DNA from: Gibbula magus
Lineage: Eukaryota > Mollusca > Gastropoda > Trochida > Trochidae
Assembly: GCA_936450465.1 (NCBI GenBank)
Contig: OW388303.1
Location: 4,775,193-4,839,192 of the forward strand
Direction: 5' to 3'
Length of the DNA stretch: 64,000 nucleotides
In this document: positions 22,592-34,340 of the stretch, piece after piece
Layout of the letters: the number at the start of each line of letters is the position of its first letter
How positions within the stretch are numbered: position 1 is the first letter of the stretch
Notes under the pieces: generated by a model
Databases searched by the model: none
What the model saw: the letters and a program-made list of their open reading frames with translations, nothing else
Told to the model about the DNA's origin: nothing
Made by a program: the position numbers and the translations under genes

Positions 22592-25231
22592 ATGAGTGAG
22601 TATGGGTTCGTACACAGAAGCTGATAGTTGTAAAGGCAAGCTCTAAAAGCATGTTTTGACCGAGCATAATTGCTGATGGCAGTATTCGTCCCATCTCTAC
22701 GCAACAAAGTTTAGCATTGAACGTTAAAGTTCAAATAAGTATATGCCTTACTATACTAGACTACATGTATATTAGACTTTGAGCCTCGAGTTCGGAAGAA
22801 TACTCATCTTCACGACGTTCATTGGTCGGTCTTTGTTTTGTCGTAAACAAATTGTGACCAATGTACTGACTATGATTTCCAGACGGCTTGAATGGAATAT
22901 GTATTAAACAAGACAGCTTTTAATAGTTACAAATAATTCAGTTTCAGTTTATCCCGGTGTCCTGTGTATTCTGCTATTATCAGTTGCCCCCACCAGTGGG
23001 GGGAGACGCTCTGTCAGCCCATGCAGCCCCTGCCACCACGTCCATTCCCGCCGGAGACCCAGCACAACACAGCATGTCTGTAGATTCATCCGGAACCTGG
23101 ACGCAGTTAGAAGTCTCCTCGTCAACAACCTCAGAACTTATGTAAGTGACACCTCAGACCTTATGTAAGTGACACCTCAGACCTTATGTAAGTGACACCT
23201 CAGACCTTATGTAAGTGACACCTCAGACCTTATGTAAGTGACACCTCAGACCTTATGTAAGAGACACCTTAGACCTTATGTAAGTGACACCTCAGACCTT
23301 ATGTAAGTGACACCTCAGACCGTATGTCAGTGACACCTCAGACCTAATGTAAGAGACACCTCAGACCTTATGTAAGTGACACCTCAGACCTTATGTACGT
23401 GATACCTCAGACCTTATGTAAGTGACACCTCAGACCTTATGTAAGTGACACCTCAGACCTTATGTAAGAGACACCTCAGACCTTATGTAAGTGACACCTC
23501 AGACCTTATGTAAGTGATACCTCAGACCTTATGTAAGAGACACCTCAGACCTTATGTAAGTGACACCTCAGACCTTATGTACGTGATACCTCAGACCTTA
23601 TGTAAGTGACACCTCAGACCTTAAGTAATTGAAACCTCAGACCTTATGTAAGAGACACCTCAGACCTTATGTAAGTGACACCTCAGACCTTATGTACGTG
23701 ATACCTCAGACCTTATGTAAGTGACACCTCAGACCTTATGTAAGTGACACCTCAGACCTTATGTAAGTGACACCTCAGACCTTATGTAAGTGACACCTCA
23801 GACCTTATGTAAGAGACACCTTAGACCTTATGTAAGTGACACCTCAGACCTTATGTAAGTGACACCTCAGACCGTATGTCAGTGACACCTCAGACCTAAT
23901 GTAAGAGACACCTCAGACCTTATGTAAGTGACACCTCAGACCTTATGTACGTGATACCTCAGACCTTATGTAAGTGACACCTCAGACCTTATGTAAGTGA
24001 CACCTCAGACCTTATGTAAGAGACACCTCAGACCTTATGTAAGTGGCACCTCAGACCTTATGTAAGTGATACCTCAGACCTTATGTAAGAGACACCTCAG
24101 ACCTTATGTAAGTGACACCTCAGACCTTATGTACGTGATACCTCAGACCTTATGTAAGTGACACCTCAGACCTTAAGTAATTGAAACCTCAGACCTTATG
24201 TAAGTGACACCTCAGACCTTATGTAAGTGACACCTCAGACCTTAAGTAAGTGACACCTCTGACCTTATGTAAGAGACACCTCAGACCTTATGTAAATGAC
24301 ATCTCAAAGTAGAGGCACTGAATGTTGACATTTTACTTTTTTAATTTAAATGTTGTCATTTCAAAAATGTTTTCCAACAAGTATTAACTTAATTCATAAC
24401 AAACTTAAATGACATTGTATATTGTTTTCAAAGGTCCTATCTTCAACCAAATCAGAAACACCTTATCGAATTAAAAAATCAAACAAAGTCACACCATGGA
24501 TCCTTAGGATATTTGAAATAACTGTCTCTCAGTCAGTTCAATTATCTGTATCGCTCTTTAATATTTTCTATTTACTTGTAGGCATACAACCAGAGAATAC
24601 CTGCTGCTTACAGTGACTGCACGGGACCGCTGCACCAAGAAACAGGAGAATGTCAGCTGGTACGTCGACTTTTTAACAGTTAATATGTATAAAACGAAAA
24701 ATAAATTGTCAGTCATTAAGCTACAGGTATCAATGAGGGGTTATTTTGAGATATTGGCTTTGATATTCTCATGCTTAACGACTATTACACTATTCTAGAT
24801 GTCAAAACTATGTGGCTGTTGTTAACAACTTCGTCTATTATCAACCAAATAATATTATATTAAATCTCTTGAAACGTTGATTTTATGCGAGTGATCAATA
24901 TATTTGATGCGACTTTTTTTCTCTTCAGACTGAAGACATGTTAAACGCCTACGATGCTCTGACAGACGTAAATAAAAGACTTGAAGTCCTCAACCACATC
25001 AGAACCAGGATTCGAACACCTTACACAACCACTTTCCTGCTAACACCAGTATGTGACTTATGGAAAGCCCTCAGAAATGAGGGTTTTGACGTCCCATGTG
25101 CTCTGTGTGATAAATCTACAGTTGAACCGCCTTCTGATGCTCGTCACCATCTTCAGACAGCTACACTGTACGTGAACTCAACCCTGCACAGTTCCATATG
25201 TACAATTGGAAACGTAATTCAGCATTTTTAA
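22592..25231 (+). CDS. Gene C: secreted helical cytokine-like protein, 4 exons, 192 aa
   Basis: Coding exons: 22592-22595 (ATG plus A, donor GTGAGT), 22948-23141, 24582-24659 and 24929-25231; phases 1, 0, 0. The acceptor before exon 2 is doubled (CAG at 22941 and 22947), both in frame. Residues 1-19 form a signal peptide (MIYPGVLCILLLSVAPTSG). A CxxC pair sits at 27/30, followed by a helix-like FIRNLDAVRSLLVNNLRTY. Exon 4 reads MLNAYDALTDVNKRLEVLNH (helix), VCDLWKALRNEG (helix, C134), PCALC (149-152), then a final helix ending IGNVIQHF. WKALRNEG is identical in gene D. The short ORF starting at 22957 is a wrong frame. Exon 1 is inferred from TATA, ATG and donor. Intron 2 is occupied by the 23-bp donor minisatellite. 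Confidence 0.82.
23116..24305 (+). repeat. 23-bp minisatellite of splice-donor units, about 51 copies
   Basis: Unit ACCTCAGACCTTATGTAAGTGAC repeated head to tail as ACCTCAGACCTTATG + TAAGTGAC. The first partial unit is the end of gene C exon 2 itself (CCTCAGAACTTAT|GTAAGT), so the array grew from the exon-intron junction. Most units keep GTAAGT; variants include GTACGT, GTCAGT, GTAAGA and GTAATT. A marker pair (CGTATGTCAG then CCTAATGTAAGAG) recurs about 552 bp apart, or 24 units, showing a higher-order duplication. Confidence 0.95.
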
Positions 25232-27100
25232 ACCATTGTCAGTTGTCCTCCTCGGTTCTGAGTTTTTATGATATGACTCAAATATCCAACCGGACAGTTT
25301 TGACATTTCATTTCCATCAATTGTATTGTATACTTTACAATATACGTTGAGGAGCACCCAATAAGGAGTACACTTCAGATCATAAACATCTATGGGTGGT
25401 TCTAATTTTTTTATGATTCACGGTATATATTTCATCAGAGGTTGAAGAGGATTGCCTTGAAGAGACCTACTCCAAGAATCATTTACCAAAACTCACTCAC
25501 TGATTTACCTAGTAATTAAAATACTGATTCAACATGTGAATGTGTTTAAGTAAAAAGAAAAGAAGAAAAAAGAAAGAAAAAACTTGTTTAACAGTATAAA
25601 ATTACATTGAAGATGTTATATATTTAGATTTACTTTTAAGTGGCAACAAAATCCTGCCATTTTCGAATTTCGAATTTTAAAAGCAGTTAAGCAGTCCATA
25701 ACCAATAGTAAGCGTGTTATTGATACATATGTCTTCATGTCTCTGTAATTATATTTCAATCATTTCTGTGTTATTCACTTTCTGATTACACGAACATTTT
25801 ATATCTCTATCATTTTGTGAATACATCGATAAAGGTAACCTAAGTTGGATAACGTGTTGCCAATCCCTTTTGCACTGAATAAAAAATCAAATGAAATACA
25901 GATCCAATGATGTTTCTTATTTGCGACCTAGGAAGTTTCCTTGAATTTATGTGTGGGGCGAGAATTTGTACTATCATTATCTCACGTATCTTTTATGATC
26001 TCTAACCTACGTTGAGACATCATTGAACTCGTTAAACCGTTTACAAACTGACATTTTAAAAACTTAAAACTACCATATGTTGGTTTTGAAATAGATGTAA
26101 CCTCTTAAATTAATGTATGTTGTTACTAAATTGATAGGATCACCTCGTTGATGTAATTACAATAGAACTACAGTAATACACAGAACTTTGGTTTTTATTG
26201 AACCAACGTATTAACTTCCAGGGGACCAGGAAGAGTCAAAAGCTTTGTGTTCTCCATATACACACTTCAGTCTGACTTTACTTGAGAATTGACTCTTCAT
26301 CAAAGCATGTACTTAGATAAACCAATTAAATAGAATTTGATAGGATTTAAAGTCATTTATATAAGAATGTACTCCTTTATCATACAACGAGTAACAAGTA
26401 CATATTTCAATAGCTATACGCTGTGTTCAATGGTATCAAAAGTAACTGAATACTTTTATTTCGTCATGCATATAGTTATTTAACAAATTGTTAACTGAAA
26501 ACTACATGTATATATTGCAAATCAGGAAAAGTTAGAATGTTTTAGTTTTTTGTCTGAATATGCATGGCTCAGTTTCCTTCTACAATAGCAAGGTTATACC
26601 ACTGTCTGTTAGACGAATGAAAACAGATGCAAAGTTGTGAAAGTTAATTTCAATTACAAAGTCAATAACCTTGAGCAGCAGCGGATATGTTCATACCAAT
26701 ATTGAAATATTGAACTAGGAATTATTTTTCTAAGAATATGTATTTTCTAGGTGTAGTTTATGCACTGAACTATGCGTAAGAATGGACACAATTCGGTGAT
26801 TTATTAAGTGATTATGTGATCCATGGTTAACATGCGGATGAGGATTTAGAAGAAAAAAAGAAAGAAAGAAGAAAAGTATTTTATTTCGTTGTAGATGTGC
26901 ATGTATGTGAGGCTTAACAACTTAATGGTAGGTAATGCTAGAATATGAAGAATATAACACTGAAAGCATGTGTGTTCCTTGCTGGTTACAGGATGAAAGA
27001 TGTAGGAAATAGAACTTATAAAGATATTTTACATTCTGAAGGAAAACAACATAAGTAAATCAAATGACACCCGAGTAAATCACAACAAATGAAATGCATT
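25232..27100. other. 3' flank of gene C with LINE tail, no further gene
   Basis: Gene C 3' UTR followed by AT-rich DNA. The segment 25525-25885 is similar to 46850-47230, the 3' end of a LINE fragment (shared GATTCAACATGTGAATGTG and AAGTGGCAACAA blocks). The AATAAA at 25878 may therefore belong to the retroelement and not to gene C; ATTAAA at 25515-25520 is an alternative. Nothing else is recognisable. Confidence 0.5.
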
Positions 27101-27329
27101 TTAATATTCAATTCGGTTTATTGTATTCTTGGCCTCAGGCCCATATGCAAGTAAACAAAGATGACACATATATCGGTAATGGAAATTTACATATACGAAC
27201 ATTCTATCGTTTCTAATAAAAATGACATGTTTGCTGAATTTACACAAGTTCAGAACAGTTTTGGCATTAGTGTCCGCCATAAGTATACAGAACATTTTAA
27301 AGGTACAGTTGTGTATGTATCATATGATT

Positions 27330-27735
27330 AATATGATCAAATACAACCAAATACAAAAACAAACAATCAACTACAACACAATCACGTTCAACACAGCAAG
27401 CCAAATCAAACCAAATAATAGAAAATGCAATCAAATGCAAGCACATCAAAAACAAATTAGATACAACACAATGAGCATTGATAATGAATTGCAGAATTTC
27501 AATAAAATCAAAACAAAGCAAGTCAAAACAAAAACTATCAAAACTAATAAAATATACTCAATTATAATCAAACACAATTTAAATAAACAACAAAGTCAAA
27601 TACGATCACATTTAATACAATCTAATACAAAAGTCAAAAACAAACAAATCCAACAGAAAAAAACAATCAAAATCCACATTTTTTTAAAAATCAATTCAAT
27701 AAAACACACAAATGTACCACCAAAAGCGATTTAAT
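27330..27735. repeat. A/C-rich low-complexity tract
   Basis: Long run of CAAAT, AATACAA and CAAAACAAA words with almost no G. It keeps one frame open for 170 codons by composition alone. Confidence 0.85.
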
Positions 27736-27807
27736 CAAACCAAAAACATAATTTTAAACAGTCATTTGAAATTGAATAAATTCCAGTCAAGGTCAGTCAT
27801 ATATGTT

Positions 27808-29110
27808 TTAAAGGGGCAGTAACACGTTTTTTGCAAAATGTAATTTTTTCAAATTTCCCATTTATAATGATAGTTTATGTCATTTATATTTACTTTAGAG
27901 GGTAAAACATCGTATTACACAAACCAATTATCAGTAGTGATAATAACGGTGTTGCCTATAAAGCAAACAATGCATGGCGGTCATTTTATTGTGAACACAA
28001 TTCATTATTTCGAATGACAAAAATGACTCCTATGGCTTTACCGGACCATGTACGATTACCTCCCAAAACTCTACATCCCAATATATCTACATGCAAAACG
28101 CCTACAAAAAGTCAGGACTGAATGATGCAATTACCTATTTTATAATGGAACAGCCACGGATATGTTTAATGTAATTTGCCAAAACATCTACAGCTGATTG
28201 AACAAGGGGGTAGAGGATTAACATGTCCAGCTTATTTCTTACTAAGGTAGACGACAGAGTAATTTGTGTTTATTGATATTATATTTAATATCAATATTTT
28301 GTTACATTTTTCGTACAACACATGCGAAAAGTAAAAAAATTCAAGTTTGTTAGATTTTTCCCAATTGTTACAATTTTCGTTGCAAAAAAGCTGTTCACTG
28401 GGCAGAAAACACCAATGGAGTTCCTTGAGTGCTGTCTGGTGTGTCTGGCACTTAATATTGAATTCAATGCTGAAATTATGTTTATATGAGCTTGTGATTT
28501 GTGAAATTTATATCCCGATAGTACATGGAAAGGGGAATTGATAAACAGGGCTACACCTATATTAATATATCTTCCCGTGACGTTGACAGAATTTATACAC
28601 TATAACACGTGACATACATTATAACAAGAAACAATGTCATATACTAAACATGTAAATTCAACAATTTTACACACTCAATGTAAATGGACAATCAAAAATT
28701 TAAAATACGAAATATATGCTGTTGTATGCTAGTCAATACTTGTACAAAGAGAAACCACAATTTTTAAATTAGTCTCATCAGACTCAAGAAGTTAGCGCTT
28801 GTGAAAGATATGAAAATTGTGTATCCCTGAGTATCCTGTGAAATTTATGTCTATTATTTAATTGTAGCCCAATGTAGAGGTTTTGGCACATTAATCAGAC
28901 CAGTCCTTTCTTACTTGAGGTAATGACCATGTGCAGTGGACCCTGAACTGTGTTGTTTTAGTCTGTAGAAGTTTTGGGAGGTTATCTGTACACTAATATT
29001 TTTAACTTGATTTTCCTAAGAGAGAAGGGTGTTTTACTATTGGCAACATTATTTTTCAAATACATTTCATCGACTTATTTGAGCGAAAAAAAGTGCTACT
29101 GTCCCTTTAA
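27808..29110 (+). mobile_element. TTAA-flanked repeat R1, copy 1, interrupted
   Basis: Begins TTAAAGGGGCAGTAACACG and ends GTGCTACTGTCCCTTTAA: inverted ends with TTAA, as in piggyBac-type miniature elements. The internal similarity to copies at 43500-43859 and 54750-55029 is split by the nested element at 28054-28986. No transposase is encoded. Confidence 0.75.
28054..28986. mobile_element. Nested 933-bp non-autonomous DNA element
   Basis: Left end GATTACCTCCCAAAACT; right end, inverted, GATAACCTCCCAAAACT. It is flanked by TGTAC on both sides (28049-28053 and 28987-28991). The uninterrupted copy at 54750-55029 confirms the empty site. The interior shows no supported ORF. Confidence 0.7.
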
Positions 29111-29340
29111 AGGAAAAGGCATATTGCTGCACTTAAAAGTACATGTATATATTGTAAAATCAACATAATCTATCTTACAGACGCAAAAGGCACAATTCTC
29201 GATATTTTGCATATGTGATGGAAATTCACGATGTCTATATCTTAATAACTAAATTTGTCTTGCATCATCATAGATGGAACTTTATAGAAATGTAGAAAAT
29301 TACGATGATAACATCAAAAGTAGTGTTTTGTTTAACATAT

Positions 29341-29848
29341 ACTGCCGTCCAAAAGAAACGCCCACCAGATATTTTATGAGATTTTAGAAAAAGTATCAGG
29401 AGCATGTTAACCAAAGTGTGGCATTATGAAGTTGCATCATTTTTTAACAAAATATCGAAGTTTCATAAATTTGAATGTTGTAGGGGGAACACTAGAGATG
29501 GTAACTGTTCAGTTTTCGATCATGGTTTAAAAACAGTTTTGCTGCACCATACTCTGTAAATCCGAAGACCATACCACCAAAGTCCTCCTGACAATGTTCA
29601 CCTGTCCACAAAATACCAAAGTGATAACTCTGCATATGTGGTCATGGTAATAAACTTATTGTACAAATCAAAAACCGGAAGAAGCAGGTTTTTGGGGGGC
29701 GTGGTCACGGGTGGTTGTGCAATTCATGGCCAATTGATTGTCATATCAAATATTGTTTCATTATGACCTTGATACGATCATTAATTATGTGTTAAAGTCA
29801 TATAACTCATCTTAAAGATTCATGTGGGCGTTTCTTTTGGACGGCAGT
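29341..29848. mobile_element. Tc1/mariner-type miniature element, about 508 bp
   Basis: The ends are inverted copies starting ACTGCCGTCCAAAAGAAACG, over at least 24 bases, in a TA-rich target. The centre has no transposase. It lies upstream of gene D. Confidence 0.75.
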
Positions 29849-30437
29849 GTATATATTTGATATTTTACAGAACTGTTGACGTTACAGATACATACTTCAC
29901 TCTCAAGTCATCGCTCGAACCAGTCTCTTTCACTAACTAAGGTACGCACGTACCAGAGAATTGAAGCAGTGTGTAATACCTGGACTTGGTAAGGCATTCA
30001 CAAACCTACCTTATACAAACATTAATCAAATATTGCACTGGTGTGTGTCACAATAATGTGATCAAGGGTCATTTACATTTTGCTTTTCCCATTTCTTCCA
30101 CAATTAACTTAAATTGGTAAATTGTGGAAAAGCGGACGAGATCTGTCTTAGGACAGCCAATTAGAAGTGCCCAAAGCGCTCGATTTGTCTTGGATTAGTC
30201 AAGGTGTAGTGTTTGTACCCCCTTAGTTGACAACTGATCATTAGCACAGTATCGATAGCGGTTCTAACTCCTCGGTTCATTGAGTTTCAAAGCAGAGCGA
30301 TATATCACGTCAGATCAGACAATTGGCTCCTGACAGCTCTGATGTCACGTCACGATAACCAGAAACTCCAGGGCTCTGATAACTGAAAGTTTTGTTTCTT
30401 GTGATAATTCAAGAAATCCAAATTGAGATGACAAGCC

Positions 30438-30447
30438 AGAAATTCCC
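30438..30447 (-). promoter_or_regulatory. kappaB-like site upstream of gene D
   Basis: Minus-strand GGGAATTTCT, nine of ten matches to GGGRNNYYCC, 15 bases upstream of the gene D TATA box. Binding by a Rel-type factor is only a suggestion. Confidence 0.3.
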
Positions 30448-30461
30448 ATTCTACCACAGGG

Positions 30462-30468
30462 TATAAAA
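30462..30468 (+). promoter_or_regulatory. TATA box of gene D
   Basis: GGGTATAAAACTC, a strong TATA box 74 bases before the ATG at 30536. Spacing resembles genes A and B. Confidence 0.7.
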
Positions 30469-30535
30469 CTCATGTTCAACCTGTTCAAACATTATTTAAC
30501 GACTGAGCACCCGTATATGTCAGTCAATATCGATA

Positions 30536-33262
30536 ATGAGTAAGTACATACATTCATAAAGGTACCAATAGACAATTTATTTGTTTTTGCGTTTTTTAAA
30601 GAAACTCAGACTCCTAACTTCTGATATAGATATAAAAAAAGGATATATTCTACAATGAAGAAGGAGTGTTGTTTGTCAAGAGACAATATGATTATGTACC
30701 ATTCAAAATCATAGTAGAATAATAAATGTATTCGATACAAATAATTTGGCTTCCTGAGCATTGGTCCCAGTGGATTGTATGCCGTTACTAGCCGACATCG
30801 TACCATTGTGACGTCATCAACGTTATGACATCATGGCGGCTTGAGTTGTGTTCTCAGTGACGTCGAGGCACTATATATATGAGGTCATTCATTTCCAGAG
30901 GATATATAAGGAAATCTCATTGTACCAATATGTACAATATTGAGTGTGGATAGATGTAGACATAGCTTGATCTGTCACATCCCTGGCAGTTGCATGTTAA
31001 TACCATCACTTTGATCAATAATCAATTATTTTCATTTTCATCTTTATTTGTACAGTTATGTCTTTGTGCACTCTAGATCAAACATTTAAATGTCTTACAT
31101 GTATAGTTCCGTTTGTCATGGAACGGAACAATTTGTGAATATAAATTATAATTTCATATATAATAATAACTGTGAATGAACAATTTAATATGTTTACCCT
31201 CTGCTTATTTAAACGTGTATTCAATTTAGCAGAGGGCATGTTCACATTCTTTCTGAAGAGTTCTGAACAATCAATCAGTTTATTATAAGTGCAAGTCATA
31301 GGCCCATATACAAGATAATTTGGTACACAAAATGTTTACAATATGTACAACATATACGTTACAATGAATCTCTTCTCAATACGAGTGCATGGTGGATCAC
31401 TATTACAGGGACACGTGAAGGTGAAACGTGAGGTGTGTTGTACATGTAGGTCTTCGTTATTTATATTTAAAACTGTGAACCCTTCATTATTACATATACT
31501 TGGCTCATATATCTACTAATCATTTTGATATTTTACGATTATCATTCAGAGACCCCGCTTTTCTAGGATGTTTCGGTCTTCGACTTCATTCATTAAGATA
31601 ACCAGGAAAACGTGTATGCTAAATTCAGTCTTTAACAGTAAATCATCGACAGTTGTTATTGTTATAGTACTTGGGCACGGCATTATAGATAGTTACTCCA
31701 TTTGATCTGTTTTTCAGATCTACAAGGTTTTACCCTACTGGTCTATCTGCTATCTGCGACATCAGAAGGTCTTGTTTCTGTGGTGGATTTGTGCAACCCG
31801 TGCCACCACACAAACTCCACACACCACGTCAACACGTCCACCTTTCTTCACAGGTTGGTCAGAAACATTGGTCCTGTCCGGGACGAGCTGGACACTGATC
31901 TGACCACATTTGTGAGTTTATTGAATAGCTATAATTATGTTTTTAGTACGGGGTACTGGTGAAAAGGATAAGGCAACTTACTTATCGTTATGAAATAATA
32001 TTCAGGGACTCACGGCCGTACATTTTTTTTAATGTCAATTCTGACATTAAAAAAATTAAGAAAATGCGTATTCAATTGTTCATATAAAGGTAGTTTCCAT
32101 ATGCTTAAGTGAACAGAACTGGAATCAATATTTTTCACAGTGTAGGTTTGTCATTGTTTGTAATTTCCTTGTAATTTCGATTATCGTGAGTTCGTGAGTG
32201 ATTAACAGCAAAGCATTATGGATTTCTGATTTTAGGATTTAATTTAGTTTTTCATAATGTAAAGTCGTCCTTTTATAAGATCAATGAATGGAAGGTCCTT
32301 CCGTATGATAGAATTTGTATTTTTATTGAAATTTAAAAAAAAAAACTAATTTGTTTAATATATTCATTTTTTATTTAGTTATCTTGATTTTAGATCTGTT
32401 TGTTATTGTTATTTGTACAATTATCGTGGATTTGATTATTAGATGGAATCCGTTAACATGGAGAGGTCAGCGTCCAGATTGGCTGACTATGGAAACTGGT
32501 CTCCGAGATCCGTGACCCTCTCGGGCGATGACTTGGTATGTGGAAATATAACACCGAATATTGAATAAAGTTTTCGAAATAAGTACACATTTTATAAGTA
32601 AGATGTAAGGAAGATTGTATGGATATTATTTTCCACATAAATTGTAAATCATTCAAAACATTCCATGAAGGAAATATTGCTTTTTATAAATCTTCTTTGT
32701 TTTGGGTATGAACGACGTCGTGCAAACTGATTATTTTGGCAATTATTAAAAAGAGAAGCAGATAAATTACTGTCTGACAAACACGACACTATTAAACCAG
32801 GAAGAACATTAGATATGACAGGTGTTAACGGTGAATGAGGACATGTTAAATGATTCCAGAACACCTCGCAAGTCTCTCTCCTCGATTCTGACGTTAAAAT
32901 CGAAATCAGAAACATTCACATGGATCTTTTTTTCATTTCAGGTAGATGATGTGTTTTGTACATATAGAACATTGACAGAAATATCCTCAAATCTCACACT
33001 CTTCAACGTCATCAGAACTCAAAGATACATATCCTATCCGTCAAACCACATTCAAACACTAGCCTGCGATCTGTGGAAAGCCCTCAGAAATGAGGGTTAC
33101 GAACCCCCGTGTTCAATTTGCCATAAACGATCCTCGCCACCCATTGGAACACGGGGCCGATTCTACTTGGCCACAAATTACGTGTATATATCATTACAGC
33201 GAGCCATTTATACACTGGATTACATCAGGCAACATTTTGAATTTGTTCTCGATTCAAACTGA
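30536..33262 (+). CDS. Gene D: secreted helical cytokine-like protein, 4 exons, 203 aa
   Basis: Coding exons: 30536-30539 (ATG plus A, donor GTAAGT), 31718-31911, 32443-32535 and 32942-33262; phases 1, 0, 0. Exon 2 is 194 nt, exactly as in gene C. The signal peptide is about residues 1-19 (MNLQGFTLLVYLLSATSEG). CNPC lies at 27-30, the same positions as in gene C, followed by sequons NST and NTS and a helix-like FLHRLVRNIGPVRDELDTDL. Exon 3 encodes 31 residues with no clear fold. Exon 4: TYRTLTEISSNLTLFN helix, CDLWKALRNEG helix (C139), PPCSIC (154-157), and a last helix to YIRQHFEFVLDSN. Genes D and E share NLTLFN. Next family members are C upstream and E downstream, same strand. Confidence 0.85.
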
Positions 33263-33465
33263 TATGATAGTATTTCTCCTCACTGAAGAGCTTTGTTGAA
33301 TGTTCAAGCTGCATCCTCAAAATTCACCTTCAATAAGTTTTGTTAAATGTACTAATCACTTGTTTCAATGCAAGGCAGCTTTTCAAATGTTTTCAATGAC
33401 CATGATAATGGTCGTTATTTTCCAATATTGTGTTTCATTTACCAGCTAAGAAAAAAAATACTTAT

Positions 33466-33471
33466 AATAAA
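33466..33471 (+). terminator. Candidate polyadenylation signal, gene D
   Basis: AATAAA 204 bases past the gene D stop, followed by a T-rich stretch. Two TTATTTATT nonamers lie beyond it (33701 and 33712); they would be in the mRNA only if a later site were used. Confidence 0.4.
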
Positions 33472-33764
33472 TTGAATAGTGTAAATAGTTTTATCAACTG
33501 TGTCATCAACTTCTGTTGATAACGTTAACTTTTCAAATTTCTACTCTTCTATTCTTCACTCGTTTTGAACTTCAAAGGCACATGAAATATAATCCAAATG
33601 TTATGCAGGAAATGAACAACGTTTAACAGACAGTCCCATGTATTTTAGCACAAAACGTGTTCTTCAACTTACAACAGTGCAATTTAATTCTATTTGTGTT
33701 TTATTTATTGTTTATTTATTACTCGGATATTATTCCTGATATACGAATAATACACCCAGGGGCA

Positions 33765-34340
33765 AAAGAAACGGTACCATAAAACTGGTAAGATATTCCA
33801 ATGCAAGAGCGATACATACATGTACGACTAGTAAAGATTAACATCATGTCTTCAGAAGCCAACTAAACTACATATGAAATTTCAAAACATTATCTGTTCA
33901 TATTTCTGACCAACACCCGTTGTTTTCGAATCTCCTCAATTAGACGAGACAGGAGAGTGCAAAGGTGCTTTTTGGCTTGTTTTATGACGTCCAACAGTAA
34001 TGATATGTCAACGAAAGTCCAAGAAGATTGCATTATGTCGACGCATCTTATACTAACATGATTTCCTATTTCATAAAATTTTACCTTAAATACAAACGGT
34101 ATGTCTATAAAAAATATATGAAATATGAATTATCATACTCTCATGAATGAAATTGTATATATCTCTTAACGGGATATATCCTCATCAGACATTATCGGGC
34201 ATAAATATATATATTAATACGTTTAGTACAGTTTCCTTTGCCCCGCGGTGTTCATCAATTTTAACAGGCACTACCTCTTATATACAAATTATCCACATTG
34301 CTTATGTTTTCCTGACAATAATGTACTCGATTCTGAATGG
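33765..34340 (+). repeat. Dispersed repeat R2, copy 1
   Basis: Shares blocks with 38705-39800, such as CATCATGTCTTCAGAAGCC, TTTCGAATCTCCTCAA and GGCTTGTTTTATGAC, and in reverse orientation with 61160-61370. In the second copy it is split by 38945-39385. It has no coding capacity. Confidence 0.6.

Noticed and set aside
22957..23145. ATG-led ORF at gene C exon 2
   Set aside because: Wrong frame: the neighbouring frame gives the signal peptide, CSPC and helix A and ends exactly at the GTAAGT donor.
27222..27734. 170-codon ORF
   Set aside because: It lies on an A/C-rich low-complexity tract, is dominated by K, N, Q, I and T codons, and has no domain; openness follows from composition.
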